A stretch of DNA of 64,000 nt from Paractinoplanes ovalisporus (GTDB taxonomy: Bacteria; Actinomycetota; Actinomycetes; Mycobacteriales; Micromonosporaceae), in NCBI RefSeq assembly GCF_016834655.1, contig NZ_JAENHP010000024.1, forward strand, positions 1 through 64,000, read 5' to 3'. Within the stretch, counting starts at the first letter, position 1, and each line of letters opens with the position of its first letter. The notes beneath the pieces were generated by a model. The model was not told where the DNA came from. It was given only the letters and a program-made list of their open reading frames with translations, and did no database searches. Made by a program: the position numbers and the translations under genes. Of the stretch, positions 36,940 to 45,182 are shown piece after piece.

Positions 36940-37756
36940 GTCAGCGACCCCGTCCCGCCTGGCGGTGCGGAAGACCTACAAGCTGTACGTGGCCGGGAAG
37001 TTTCCGCGCAGCGAGTCAGGACGGACCTATCTGGTGGACGGCGACAACGTGGCCCTCGCCTCCCGCAAGGACGCCCGCGACGCCGTGGTCGCCGCCCGCG
37101 CGGCCCAGCCCGGGTGGGCCGGCGCCACGGCGTACAACCGCGGCCAGGTGCTCTACCGCATCGCCGAGATGCTCGAAGCGCGCCGGGCCGAGTTCAAGTC
37201 GCTGGGCGTGGCCGGAGCCGAGGTGGACGCCGCGGTCGACCGCTGGGTCTGGTACGCGGGCTGGTCCGACAAGATCGCCCAGGTGGCCGGCGGCGCCAAC
37301 CCGGTCGCCGGGCCCTACTTCAACATCTCCGCCCCCGAGCCCACCGGCGTGGTCGGCGTGATCGCCCCCGGCTCGCTGCTCGGCCTGGTCAGCGTCGTCG
37401 CCCCGGCCGTCGTGACCGGCAACACGGTGGTCGTCGTCGCCTCCAACCCGCAGGCCGCGATCACGCTGGGCGAGGTGCTCGCCACCTCCGACGTGCCGGG
37501 CGGGGTGGTCAACGTCCTCACCGGCCGGGCCGCCGAGATCGCGCCGTGGCTCGCCTCGCACGACGACGTGAACGCGCTCGACCTCTCCGGCGTCGACGAC
37601 ACCGAGCTGGCGACCGAACTCGAACGGGCAGCCGCCGGCACCCTCAAGCGGGTCCTGAGGCCCACCTCGGGCGTTGACTACACGGAAGACCCGGGCACCG
37701 GCCCGATGACCGCGCTCCTCGAGATCAAAACGGTCTGGCACCCGAAGGGTTTCTGA
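36932..37756 (+). CDS. Truncated ALDH-like protein without catalytic cysteine
   Basis: A 274-residue protein covering only the N-terminal coenzyme-binding part of the ALDH fold (LYVAGKFPRSESGRTY, then GVVGVIAPGSLLGLVSVVAPAVVTGNTVVV, then GGVVNVLTG). The Asn of PWNF is replaced (APGS), and the Glu and Cys regions are missing. The start is TTG at 36932, supported by GGAGG six bases upstream inside the preceding gene; the stop of that gene is overlapped. The intact frame and strong ribosome site argue for a functional partner rather than debris. Likely a separately encoded equivalent of the ALDH16 C-terminal domain. Confidence 0.85.
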   Translation: MPKSATPSRLAVRKTYKLYVAGKFPRSESGRTYLVDGDNVALASRKDARDAVVAARAAQPGWAGATAYNRGQVLYRIAEMLEARRAEFKSLGVAGAEVDAAVDRWVWYAGWSDKIAQVAGGANPVAGPYFNISAPEPTGVVGVIAPGSLLGLVSVVAPAVVTGNTVVVVASNPQAAITLGEVLATSDVPGGVVNVLTGRAAEIAPWLASHDDVNALDLSGVDDTELATELERAAAGTLKRVLRPTSGVDYTEDPGTGPMTALLEIKTVWHPKGF

Positions 37757-37779
37757 CCGTTCCGCACGGACCGGTCAGA
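37752..37779 (+). terminator. Hairpin terminator after the deoC-ALDH operon
   Basis: TCTGACCG (37752-37759) pairs with CGGTCAGA (37772-37779), and an inner TCCG/CGGA pair extends the stem. It includes the stop codon of the second ALDH gene and is followed by a pyrimidine-rich TCTCTTCC. Confidence 0.6.
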
Positions 37780-37857
37780 TCTCTTCCAGGCGCGACCATT
37801 AGGGTGTGTCGGCAGAATCACCCGTCCCATACGCCAGATTGCTTCCCGGAGGTCACC

Positions 37858-38742
37858 GTGACCAGCCAGTCCGACGAGCCCGAGGCGTCCGCGCCCGTGG
37901 CCGCGCAGTCCGAGGCCGGGCTCTCCGGGCGTGAGCTCTGGGACTCCGTCGGCGTCGAGCCGGTCGAGATCGCGCTGCCCGGCGGGGTGGCGCTCACCCT
38001 CCGGGCCTACCGCAACTCCTCGACCCTGACGCCCACCGAGGTCGTGACCGACGAGGACGACCCGTTCGAGGCCCGCAAGCGCCGCGCCGCCCAGCAGGAC
38101 GAGGACGACGAGGAAGTCATCGTCGACGAGGAGTTCCAGGCGCTGCTGGCCGAGGGCGAAGCGGACGACAAGGACAAGGACGCCAAGGCGGCCGACGAGC
38201 CCGACCCGGCCGACTTCGAGGACGACCCGGAGGAGGCGGCGGCCGAGACGGAGGACGAGGAGGTGCCCGCCTTCCTGAGCCACCAGGGCCGGTTGATCGC
38301 CTTCAAGACGCCCGAGTCGCTGATCTCCTTCATTCGTTCGGGTGCTCCCCACGATCTCGCACAAATCGACTCCTGGGACACCTTGGCCGACCGGGTACAG
38401 TCGACCGACATCGACCCGCTGCCGGAGAACCGCTACGAGCTCGACCTCGTGGTGGAAAACCTGCGCGGCGGGCACGACACGTGGGACCTGCCACTGCTCA
38501 TCGCCGCGGGCGAGGTGGCGCGTGACCTCGGTCACGCCCTCCGGCTCAAGCCGGTGATCCTGGCACTGGCGTCCGGGTCGCCGCTCGATGACCTTGACGA
38601 GTCCCTCCGCGCTGCTGAAAGCGGCGGCATGGGTGGGTTCTTCGGTCGACGCCGACTGAAGAAAATCGGGGCACAACAGGCAAGTCTCGGCTGGCGCTCG
38701 GTAATCGGCAAGATCTCTGCAGCTGTGGACTGGCGCGACTGA
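37858..38742 (+). CDS. Acidic conserved protein, unknown function
   Basis: A 294-residue soluble protein. A short N-terminal domain (about 24-65, ELWDSVGVEPVEIALPGGVALTLRAYR) is followed by a highly acidic low-complexity region (about 68-140, mainly Asp/Glu/Ala). A C-terminal domain comes next (about 140-294), containing VPAFLSHQGRLIAFKTPESLISFIRSGAPHDLAQIDSW and ending in a basic FFGRRRLKK segment. GTG at 37858 has GGAGG five bases upstream. Similar actinobacterial proteins are variously annotated, sometimes as primosomal proteins; I cannot confirm that. It sits just upstream of the degenerate IS110-like protein gene. Confidence 0.75.
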   Translation: MTSQSDEPEASAPVAAQSEAGLSGRELWDSVGVEPVEIALPGGVALTLRAYRNSSTLTPTEVVTDEDDPFEARKRRAAQQDEDDEEVIVDEEFQALLAEGEADDKDKDAKAADEPDPADFEDDPEEAAAETEDEEVPAFLSHQGRLIAFKTPESLISFIRSGAPHDLAQIDSWDTLADRVQSTDIDPLPENRYELDLVVENLRGGHDTWDLPLLIAAGEVARDLGHALRLKPVILALASGSPLDDLDESLRAAESGGMGGFFGRRRLKKIGAQQASLGWRSVIGKISAAVDWRD

Positions 38743-38807
38743 CCCCTCACCAGGGACCATCAATCCTTGGCTTACTGAAGGCTGTTCCCAGGGGAGGAGA
38801 CGACGCC

Positions 38808-41048
38808 GTGGCGCTCGTGCGCGTGTACTGCGGTCTGGCCTCGGCAGATGATTCGGTGCGGGCGGCCTCGGCCGCTCACCTGACCATCGCCGTGGTGGAT
38901 GACGCAGGACGACTGCTCGGCGTCCACGAGATCGGCGATGATCCCGGCGGCTACGCCGAGCTCGGCGCCCTGCTCGTGGAACGGACGAGTGGATTCACCG
39001 ACGCCGCGGTCGCCGCCGACAGCGACGACCACCTGGTCACCTCCCTGCTCACCGCGGCCGGCCGCCCACTCGTGGTGGCCGACGACGACACCACCGACGA
39101 CTTCGCCGAGCGGTTCGCCGACGACGACTCCGTCGAAGAGATGCAGGCGCCGCCGGCCGCCCGGCGGGCCGTCGGCCTCGCCCGGGCCTTGCAGGCCGGC
39201 GCGCTCGCCGCGGGCACCCTGCCCGTGCCGCGCGACCTGGTGAGCTACAAGCCCGTGCTGGCCGCGCACGTCGCGCTGCTCAGCGGCCGGCACGCGGCCG
39301 CCATCGCCCTGCGCGAGGTGCTCCGCGAGCTCTACCCGGCCGCGCTGCGGGCCTATCCCGACCCGTCGCACCCGCTGGCGCTCGCCGTTCTCGACGCGCT
39401 GCCCGAGCCCGGCCGGCTCACCGGTCAGGGCGAGCCGCAGCGCGTCGCCGAAGACGTCGCCCGCGAGCTCACCCGGGCCGGCTCCGGCACCGAAGACGAG
39501 ATCATCGCCGCCGTCACCGCCCTCCAGGTCGCGATCAGCGAGTCGCCCCGGCGCGGTGGGGTCAACAAGTCGCTGGCCCCGGCCGCGGGCGAGACGGTGC
39601 GTCAGGCCGTCGCCGCGGTGCGCGCCAGCGACTCCGCCTGCGCCTCCCTGATCGGCACGATCGCCGCCCGCAGCGGCCCGGCCCGCCGGGCCCGGCGGGC
39701 CCCCGAGCCGGCCCCGTTGCAGTCGGTGCCCGGCGACACCTCGCGCTTCGGCCGCCGCACCCGCCCCGAGCCGGCCTCTACCGGCACCGGCCCGGTCATC
39801 CCGCGGCCGCTCACCACGCCGCCGGTCGCGCCCGACCCGGTCATGCCGCCGCCCCTGGCGCCGCGCCCGGTCTCGCAGCCGCCCGCCGCGCCCGCGGCCG
39901 CCGCCGCGTCCCTGTTCCCCAACCGCACACCCGCCCCGGGCAATCGGCCGGTGTCGGTGCCGCCGCCCCCGCCGGGCATGACACCGATCACCCCCGGCTC
40001 GCGCCCCGCGCCGACCGGCACGACCTACCCCGCCGCGTCGGTGTCGCCGGCCGCGTCGGCGCCCTCGTCCGGCCTGCCCAACGGTGGCAGCCCGGCCGAC
40101 AGCGGCCAGCCGTTCCGGGCCACGCTCACCAACGCGGCGATCAACAGCGCCCGCGCCGAGCGTCAGCGCACGGTCATCCCGCCCCGGCCGAGCACCCGCC
40201 CGACGTCACCGGCGGCGGGCGAGGCCACCGACTACTCGCTGCCCATGCCGGCCCAGCGCCCCGGCGGTCAGGAGCCGGCCGAGCCCGGTTCGCGCGCCAA
40301 CTGGCCGCTGATGAACAGCAGCGGCAGCGACGACGCCCTGACCACGCCGGCCGCCTCCACGAGCGCCCCGCCCGCCGACGGCCGGGTCCGCCCGCCCTGG
40401 CAGGACATGCCGAAGGAGCCGCCGGCCCTGCGCCTGGTCGAGTCCCAGCTGGCCAACGGCCTCGACAAGACGGTCACCGACATGCCGCCGGTCTCCGACC
40501 CGCCGTCGCTGCGCCTGGTCGAGGGTCGCAACGGCGCCCGCCGCCCGGCGTCCCCGTCGACGACCAGCAGCAAGCTGACCGCGCTCGACCGCAGCATGAA
40601 CCCGCCGGTCCCCGCCGACAGCAACGACACCGACCTGCTGATCTTCGCGGCGGCCCGCTCGGCCTGGTTCACCGGCCACAGTGAGCAGTCCGACAAGCTC
40701 GACTGGACCAACCCGAACGACTCGGGCTGGCGCGCCGCCGAGAAGGCCTCCACCCCCGCGGTGGCCGCCGAGACCGCGGCCGGCCTGCCCAAGCGCGTGC
40801 CCCAGGCCAACCTGGTCCCGGGTTCCCCGCTGCGCGACGAGCGCCCGCTGCGCATCGTCCGCGACGCGGCGAGCATCGCCGCCCACACCACGGGCTATTT
40901 CCGCGGCTGGCGGCGCGGCCAGGAGATCGGCGGCTTCGCCATGGGTGGCCGCCCCGGCCGCGAGGCAGCCGGCGGTTGGGACTTCACCCGAGACCGCGAG
41001 GGCGCCGACGAATACCGCAACAACAACGCGGGCTACGGCTCCCGCTAG
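38808..41048 (+). CDS. Degenerate IS110-transposase-like protein with conservon-type C-terminal tail
   Basis: A 746-residue protein. Residues 1-220 recall the IS110 DEDD-transposase N-domain in order of elements (RVYCGLA...HLTIAVVDDAGRLL, then GLARALQAGALAAGTLPVP, then YKPVLAAHVALLSGRHAAAIALREVLRELYP), but the expected catalytic Asp/Glu residues are not visible. A Pro-rich disordered region (about 300-610) follows. The C-terminal SAWFTG (618), GWRAAE, AGLPKRVPQANLVPGS (658-673) and YFRGWRRGQ blocks closely match the tail of the sensor kinase at 47681 ([31 protein letters not shown]). Not flanked by inverted repeats; probably a domesticated, non-transposing signalling protein. IS110 relation is moderate confidence. 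Confidence 0.65.
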   Translation: MALVRVYCGLASADDSVRAASAAHLTIAVVDDAGRLLGVHEIGDDPGGYAELGALLVERTSGFTDAAVAADSDDHLVTSLLTAAGRPLVVADDDTTDDFAERFADDDSVEEMQAPPAARRAVGLARALQAGALAAGTLPVPRDLVSYKPVLAAHVALLSGRHAAAIALREVLRELYPAALRAYPDPSHPLALAVLDALPEPGRLTGQGEPQRVAEDVARELTRAGSGTEDEIIAAVTALQVAISESPRRGGVNKSLAPAAGETVRQAVAAVRASDSACASLIGTIAARSGPARRARRAPEPAPLQSVPGDTSRFGRRTRPEPASTGTGPVIPRPLTTPPVAPDPVMPPPLAPRPVSQPPAAPAAAAASLFPNRTPAPGNRPVSVPPPPPGMTPITPGSRPAPTGTTYPAASVSPAASAPSSGLPNGGSPADSGQPFRATLTNAAINSARAERQRTVIPPRPSTRPTSPAAGEATDYSLPMPAQRPGGQEPAEPGSRANWPLMNSSGSDDALTTPAASTSAPPADGRVRPPWQDMPKEPPALRLVESQLANGLDKTVTDMPPVSDPPSLRLVEGRNGARRPASPSTTSSKLTALDRSMNPPVPADSNDTDLLIFAAARSAWFTGHSEQSDKLDWTNPNDSGWRAAEKASTPAVAAETAAGLPKRVPQANLVPGSPLRDERPLRIVRDAASIAAHTTGYFRGWRRGQEIGGFAMGGRPGREAAGGWDFTRDREGADEYRNNNAGYGSR

Positions 41049-41743
41049 CCCGCAGCACGCTCCCGGCCCGGCCTCCGCGCTCGACGCGAACGGCCGGGCC
41101 GCTTGCTGTCCGCTTCCCCGTCCGCGCACGCCCTCGCCGCGGATTTTCCGTCCCGCGTCCGGGCCGGCAACAGGTCGAGGTAGCAAGCTGAGCCGCGCCT
41201 TTGGCGGCCGGGCCCAGCATGCAACTTGCCTCCCACGCTGGTCACCACCGCGCGGGTCACCACCACGCGAGTCACCACCGCACGGGTCCACCCTCGTCGC
41301 GGACCGCCTCGAGCTCGCAACCCCCGCACGACCGCCCACCGTGTGCGGCCCACGTCCCGCACGGCGTCCGACTTCGCGCGCGGTGAGTCCCGTGTTTGGT
41401 GCGGTCGAACTGTCATGCGCGGCCAGTCACCACCACGGATCGGTCGGACTGCGAGCTCGCCGTACTCGGACGATCCAGCAATTCGAAGGACGACGACGCC
41501 CGCGGCGAACGCCCCCACCGGCGCGACCCATCTGCGCGCGAACCGCCACCTCTCGCACGCGAACGACCCTCTCGCGAGTCACAGCCCCACGCTCGCGCGC
41601 TTCGCCCTCCCGCGCGCAGCCCACCCATCTGCCCGCACAGCCCGCGCCTGGCTGGAGACGGCACCCTTCCGGCCTGTGGCGGTGAGTCGGGCGCGGCTGG
41701 GGACGGCACCCGGCCGGACTGCGGCGGGTGGCAAGATGCGCTT
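41049..41743. other. Long repeat-bearing intergenic stretch
   Basis: A gap of about 695 bp. Frames crossing it give Arg/Pro/Ser-rich translations with no family resemblance, and I accept none. It holds a 15-bp tandem repeat (41241-41285) and an imperfect duplication: GGCTGGAGACGGCACC at 41650-41665 recurs as GGCTGGGGACGGCACC at 41695-41710, 45 bp away. The right end must hold the NUDIX promoter. Confidence 0.55.
41241..41285. repeat. 15-bp tandem repeat, three copies
   Basis: GTCACCACCGCGCGG (41241-41255), GTCACCACCACGCGA (41256-41270) and GTCACCACCGCACGG (41271-41285), followed by a decayed fourth start at 41286. Confidence 0.8.
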
Positions 41744-42169
41744 GTGTCGATCTCGGGGGAAGGCTCGGCCAAGGCTCGCGTCGTCGCGGGGCTGCTGCGG
41801 GACGGCGACCGGGTGTTGCTTTGTCACCGGTCTCCGCGGCGCCGGTGGTATCCGGACGTCTGGGATCTGCCGGGTGGGCATGTGGACCCCGGGGAAATGC
41901 CCGGATCGGCGCTTGTCCGGGAGCTTCGTGAAGAGCTGGGCATCGATGTCGCGGTGCCGTCGGGGCCGCACCTTCGCGAGGTTCATGGCGACACGTTCGA
42001 CATGCGGATCTGGCTGGTCGAAGCGTGGGTGGGGTCTCCGGTCAACGCCGCGCCGGAGGAACACGACGCCATCGCCTGGTTCGACGGGGAGGCGCTGGGA
42101 GAGCTGGCCCTGGCTCATGACGGCTACCTCGCGTTGTTCAGGGAAGTTCTGGCTGAGCGCCGCGTCTGA
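41744..42169 (+). CDS. NUDIX hydrolase
   Basis: A 141-residue protein with a full Nudix box (Gly45, Glu51, then RELREELGI, 59-67) in the context RVLLCHRSPRRRWYPDVWDLPGGHVDPGE. Substrate group unclear; the context resembles MutT-like pyrophosphohydrolases. GTG at 41744 is taken as start because the frame upstream is Pro/Arg-rich and non-conserved. No close functional link to the neighbours; the 286-bp gap after it (42170-42455) is C-rich and I recognise nothing there. Confidence 0.85.
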   Translation: MSISGEGSAKARVVAGLLRDGDRVLLCHRSPRRRWYPDVWDLPGGHVDPGEMPGSALVRELREELGIDVAVPSGPHLREVHGDTFDMRIWLVEAWVGSPVNAAPEEHDAIAWFDGEALGELALAHDGYLALFREVLAERRV

Positions 42170-42455
42170 CTCCGACCGGACACGCGCGCAGAGAGCCGCC
42201 CACCGAGGTGCGCCAAGAACGGTGCGCCACCCGGCCAGCATCCGACGCACCGCGCCATCCGGCACAAACACGCGGCCCGGCACAACACACCACCCCGCCC
42301 AACACGCCGCCCGGCACGACAGGTCATCCGAACGCCGCTGCCGCCGCACCACGTCTCCCGAGGCGGCGTCGGCGGGCGAGCGCCGGCGGAGGGATCGGGC
42401 GGGTGATCGGGGCGTTTGGCGGTCACGTCGTGGGCTCAGCGCCGACCATGGTCGG

Positions 42456-43451
42456 GTGAGCATCCCGTTTCTGGTGGCCAGCCTGATCGTGCGTGATGAG
42501 GAGTCCGAACTGGGCGGCTGCCTGGCCTCGCTCGACGGCGTGGTCGACGCCGTCCATGTGCATGACACCGGGTCGACGGATCGAACGCCTCAGATGGCCT
42601 CAGAACTCGGCGCCACCGTCACCCAAGGGCAGTGGAACGATGACTTCGGTTCGGCGCGCAACGAGGCTCTGACGGGGTGGAGCGCTCTCTGGGTGCTGAC
42701 CGTCGACGCCGACCAGCGGTACTCGGGGGATCCGGGGCGGCTGCGCAAGTTGCTGGAGTCCACCACGGCCGATGTGGTCGAGGTCGACGTCGACAACGCG
42801 CACGACGAGTTGCCGTACACGAACACCGCTGCTCATGTGCACCGCAAGGCGTCCGTACGGTGGGCCGGCCGTGTGCACGAACGCCTGGTCACCCCGGACG
42901 GCCGGTCCGCCCGCACCGTGGCGGCGCCGCGGGAGGCGATTGTGCTGCGGCACCACGGCTATGCGGAGGCGACCGTCCGGGTGGCCAAGGCCGAACGTAA
43001 TGCCGCCCTGGCCCGGCAGACCCTGGCCGAGGCGGGGAACGACCGGCCGCTGATCGCCCGTACGCTGCTCGACCTCGGCCGCAGCCTGATCGGGGCCGGG
43101 CAGCGGCAGGAAGCGGCCGACACCCTGGAGACGCTGCGCGAGCTCTTCCCGGGCACGCCGGAGTGGCTGCGAGGCACCGACTTCCTCGCCCGGCTTCTGC
43201 TGGCCACGGGCTGCGACGACGTCTGCCTGGTGCTGGTCGACCAGATGCGGGAGGCGGGAGCGTCGGGCGCCTACTGCGACTGGCTGGCCGCGCAGGCCCT
43301 GGCCCAGCTGGGCCACGTCACCGCCGCCACCCGGCTGCTCGACGGCGTCACCGAAGTGGTGGACACCTGCGGCCGCCGCCTCGACCCGCGCGCCCTCGAC
43401 GAACTGCGCAGCCTGCTGAACCGGCTGGGCCCGGCACTGACGACCAGGTAG
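42456..43451 (+). CDS. Family 2 glycosyltransferase with helical C-terminal repeats
   Basis: A 331-residue protein. The N-terminal GT-A domain (about 1-165) begins IPFLVASLIVRDEESELGGCLASL and has HDTGSTDRT and the DXD-like LTVDADQR. A helical C-terminal half (about 180-331) has TPR-like spacing. This layout matches SunS/SPBc2-like glycosyltransferases and tetratricopeptide glycosyltransferases of actinobacteria. GTG at 42456 is chosen because the conserved strand starts four residues on. Acceptor unknown. It ends 7 bp before the convergent dehydratase-VOC gene. Confidence 0.88.
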   Translation: MSIPFLVASLIVRDEESELGGCLASLDGVVDAVHVHDTGSTDRTPQMASELGATVTQGQWNDDFGSARNEALTGWSALWVLTVDADQRYSGDPGRLRKLLESTTADVVEVDVDNAHDELPYTNTAAHVHRKASVRWAGRVHERLVTPDGRSARTVAAPREAIVLRHHGYAEATVRVAKAERNAALARQTLAEAGNDRPLIARTLLDLGRSLIGAGQRQEAADTLETLRELFPGTPEWLRGTDFLARLLLATGCDDVCLVLVDQMREAGASGAYCDWLAAQALAQLGHVTAATRLLDGVTEVVDTCGRRLDPRALDELRSLLNRLGPALTTR

Positions 43452-43458
43452 AGCGGCG

Positions 43459-44109
43459 CTACAGGGCGCCGCGGGTCTGCCAGGTGCACAGGCAGACGCG
43501 GTTGCCCTCGGGGTCGGCCAGCACCCAGAACGCCGGCGCCTCGGCGTCGCTGACCAGCGTGCCGCCCGCGGCGACGGCGGCGTCGATGCGGGACTGCACC
43601 TGCGACGGGTCGATCCACACGTCGGGGTGCCAGCGCTGCCTCGGCTCCTCGCGGCCGGAGCTCTGGAACCAGATGCAGGGGTTGCGGTCGGCCGGGTCGA
43701 CGATGTCGTTGGCGCCCTCGGTGATCTCCATCGCGAGCACGGCCGCCCAGAACGGCTTCACCGTGGCCTCGGCGGGGGTGTCGAGCGCCCACTCGGAGCG
43801 GGACACGTCGTCGCTCGACAGCCGCAGGCCGCGCTCGGTGGCGAGCGACGAGATGGTCCGGGCCATCCGGACGTCGCGGGCCGTCACCCCGCCCACGTCG
43901 TGACTGGTCAGGCGGATGTCGACCGCGGGGTAGCGCAGGTTGAGGTCGGGGTGGTGGTCCGCCTGCTCGGCCGCCTCGCCGACGGCGTTCACCAGAGCCA
44001 GCCCCGTACGGAAATCTCCGGTCGTGACCCGTGTCTGCAGCCCGCCGGGCACGTAGACCCAGCCGTCCAGCTTCTCCGCCGCGATCTGCTTCGCATCGAG
44101 CTTCGTCAT
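43459..44109 (-). CDS. Pterin-4a-carbinolamine dehydratase fused to a VOC domain
   Basis: A 216-residue two-domain protein. Residues 1-95 have the dehydratase signature: HHPDLNLRY (52-60) and LTSHDVGGVTARD with His70. Residues 105-216 form a glyoxalase/bleomycin-resistance (VOC) domain ending GTLVSDAEAPAFWVLADPEGNRVCLCTW. Stand-alone dehydratases are about 100 residues and regenerate tetrahydropterin cofactors; the VOC fusion is the unusual element. ATG at 44109 is the start. The Lrp-family gene starts further upstream on the same strand, with 10 bp between. Confidence 0.87.
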   Translation of the reverse strand: MTKLDAKQIAAEKLDGWVYVPGGLQTRVTTGDFRTGLALVNAVGEAAEQADHHPDLNLRYPAVDIRLTSHDVGGVTARDVRMARTISSLATERGLRLSSDDVSRSEWALDTPAEATVKPFWAAVLAMEITEGANDIVDPADRNPCIWFQSSGREEPRQRWHPDVWIDPSQVQSRIDAAVAAGGTLVSDAEAPAFWVLADPEGNRVCLCTWQTRGAL

Positions 44110-44119
44110 GACCCCATCG

Positions 44120-44632
44120 TCACCCATCGGCGGACGGACGGATCCGGTTGTTCCGGATGTGTTCGTAGACGATCGAGGTTCGGACGTCGGCCACCTCGGG
44201 CCGCTGGGTGAGCCGGTCGATGACGAACTCGTAGAGGCTGTCGTTGTCGGGGACGGCCACATGCACGATGAAGTCGTCGGTGCCGGTCGTCACGTAGAGC
44301 CCGAGCGTGTCGGGCAGCGTGCTCACCCACTCGCGGAACGCCTCGATGTTGCGGCGTGACGGCGGCCGGATCCGGATTGCGATGAGTGCCTGCACCGGGC
44401 GCCCGATGGCCTTCAGGTCGACGTCGAGGATCGCGCCCCGGATCACACCCCGCTGGCGCAGAGCCCTCGTACGGTCGAGCGCCGTGGTGGGCGAGACGCC
44501 GACCGCAGCGGCCACCTCACGGTTGGTCTTCCGTGCATCCGACTGCAGTTCCCGCAGGATCGCCTTATCTAATTCGTCCAGCTCGGCCAAATCGGGCTCA
44601 CTTCCGAGACAAGTACGGATTGATTGCCGCAC
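44120..44632 (-). CDS. Lrp/AsnC family regulator
   Basis: A 170-residue protein with an N-terminal helix-turn-helix (LDELDKAILRELQSDARKTNREVAAAVGVSPTTALDRTRAL) and a C-terminal RAM ligand domain (IRIRPPSRRNIEAFREWVSTLPDTLGLYVTTGTDDFIVHVAVPD). Such regulators sense amino acids and usually control adjacent genes. It diverges from the DUF2000 gene with 60 bp between, so that gene and lrp itself are likely targets. GTG start at 44632. Confidence 0.93.
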   Translation of the reverse strand: MRQSIRTCLGSEPDLAELDELDKAILRELQSDARKTNREVAAAVGVSPTTALDRTRALRQRGVIRGAILDVDLKAIGRPVQALIAIRIRPPSRRNIEAFREWVSTLPDTLGLYVTTGTDDFIVHVAVPDNDSLYEFVIDRLTQRPEVADVRTSIVYEHIRNNRIRPSADG

Positions 44633-44692
44633 AACCTAACACCTGCCTAGCATTTCCTTCGTACGCCGCACTAATGCACGGAGGAAACGACG

Positions 44693-45151
44693 ATGACCGG
44701 ATTCGCCCCGGACGAGATCGACCCGGACGCCCCCACCCGCTCGGCCCGCCTCAAGTGGGTGGTGGTGGTCGACGCCGACCTGCCCGCCGGCCGGGCCGCC
44801 AACGCCGCGATCTGCACCGCCGCCGCCACCTCGCAGGCGGTCAACGGCCTGCTCGGCGACGACGCGGTGGACGCCGACGGCAACCGCCACCCGGGACTCC
44901 CCTGGGCCGGCTGCACGGTGCTCGCGGCCGATACCGAGACCCTGCGCAAGATCCGGGCCCGGGCGGCCGCGCGCCCCGACTTCTTCGTGGCCGACATGCC
45001 CGCCGCCGCCCAGCACACCCGGGTCTACCGCGAATACCTGGACACCGTCGCCGCCACCGAGGCCGAGAAGATCGACTACTACGCGGTCAGCGTCGTCGGG
45101 CCGCGCAACCCGGTCGACAAGCTGGTCGGACGCCTGCCCCTGCTCGGCTAG
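44693..45151 (+). CDS. DUF2000 family protein
   Basis: A 152-residue protein with the DUF2000 layout: KWVVVVDADLPAGRAANAAICTAAA near the N-terminus and KIDYYAVSVVGPRNPVDKLVGRLPLL at the C-terminus. From memory, the family has a peptidyl-tRNA hydrolase II-like fold but no known activity. ATG at 44693 has an excellent ribosome binding site (GGAGGA at 44680-44685). Divergent from an Lrp/AsnC regulator that probably controls it. Confidence 0.85.
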   Translation: MTGFAPDEIDPDAPTRSARLKWVVVVDADLPAGRAANAAICTAAATSQAVNGLLGDDAVDADGNRHPGLPWAGCTVLAADTETLRKIRARAAARPDFFVADMPAAAQHTRVYREYLDTVAATEAEKIDYYAVSVVGPRNPVDKLVGRLPLLG

Positions 45152-45182
45152 CCGTGTCCGGGTGATCATGGCGGCGCCGGGC

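Noticed and set aside
38808-41048. Active IS110 insertion sequence
   Set aside because: DEDD residues are not visible, the C-terminal IS110 transposase domain is replaced by a signalling tail, and no element ends are seen.
41226-42455. Upstream extension of the glycosyltransferase frame through the NUDIX region
   Set aside because: The extension is Arg/Pro-rich, overlaps the NUDIX gene in another frame and lacks homology; the GTG at 42456 precedes the conserved strand.
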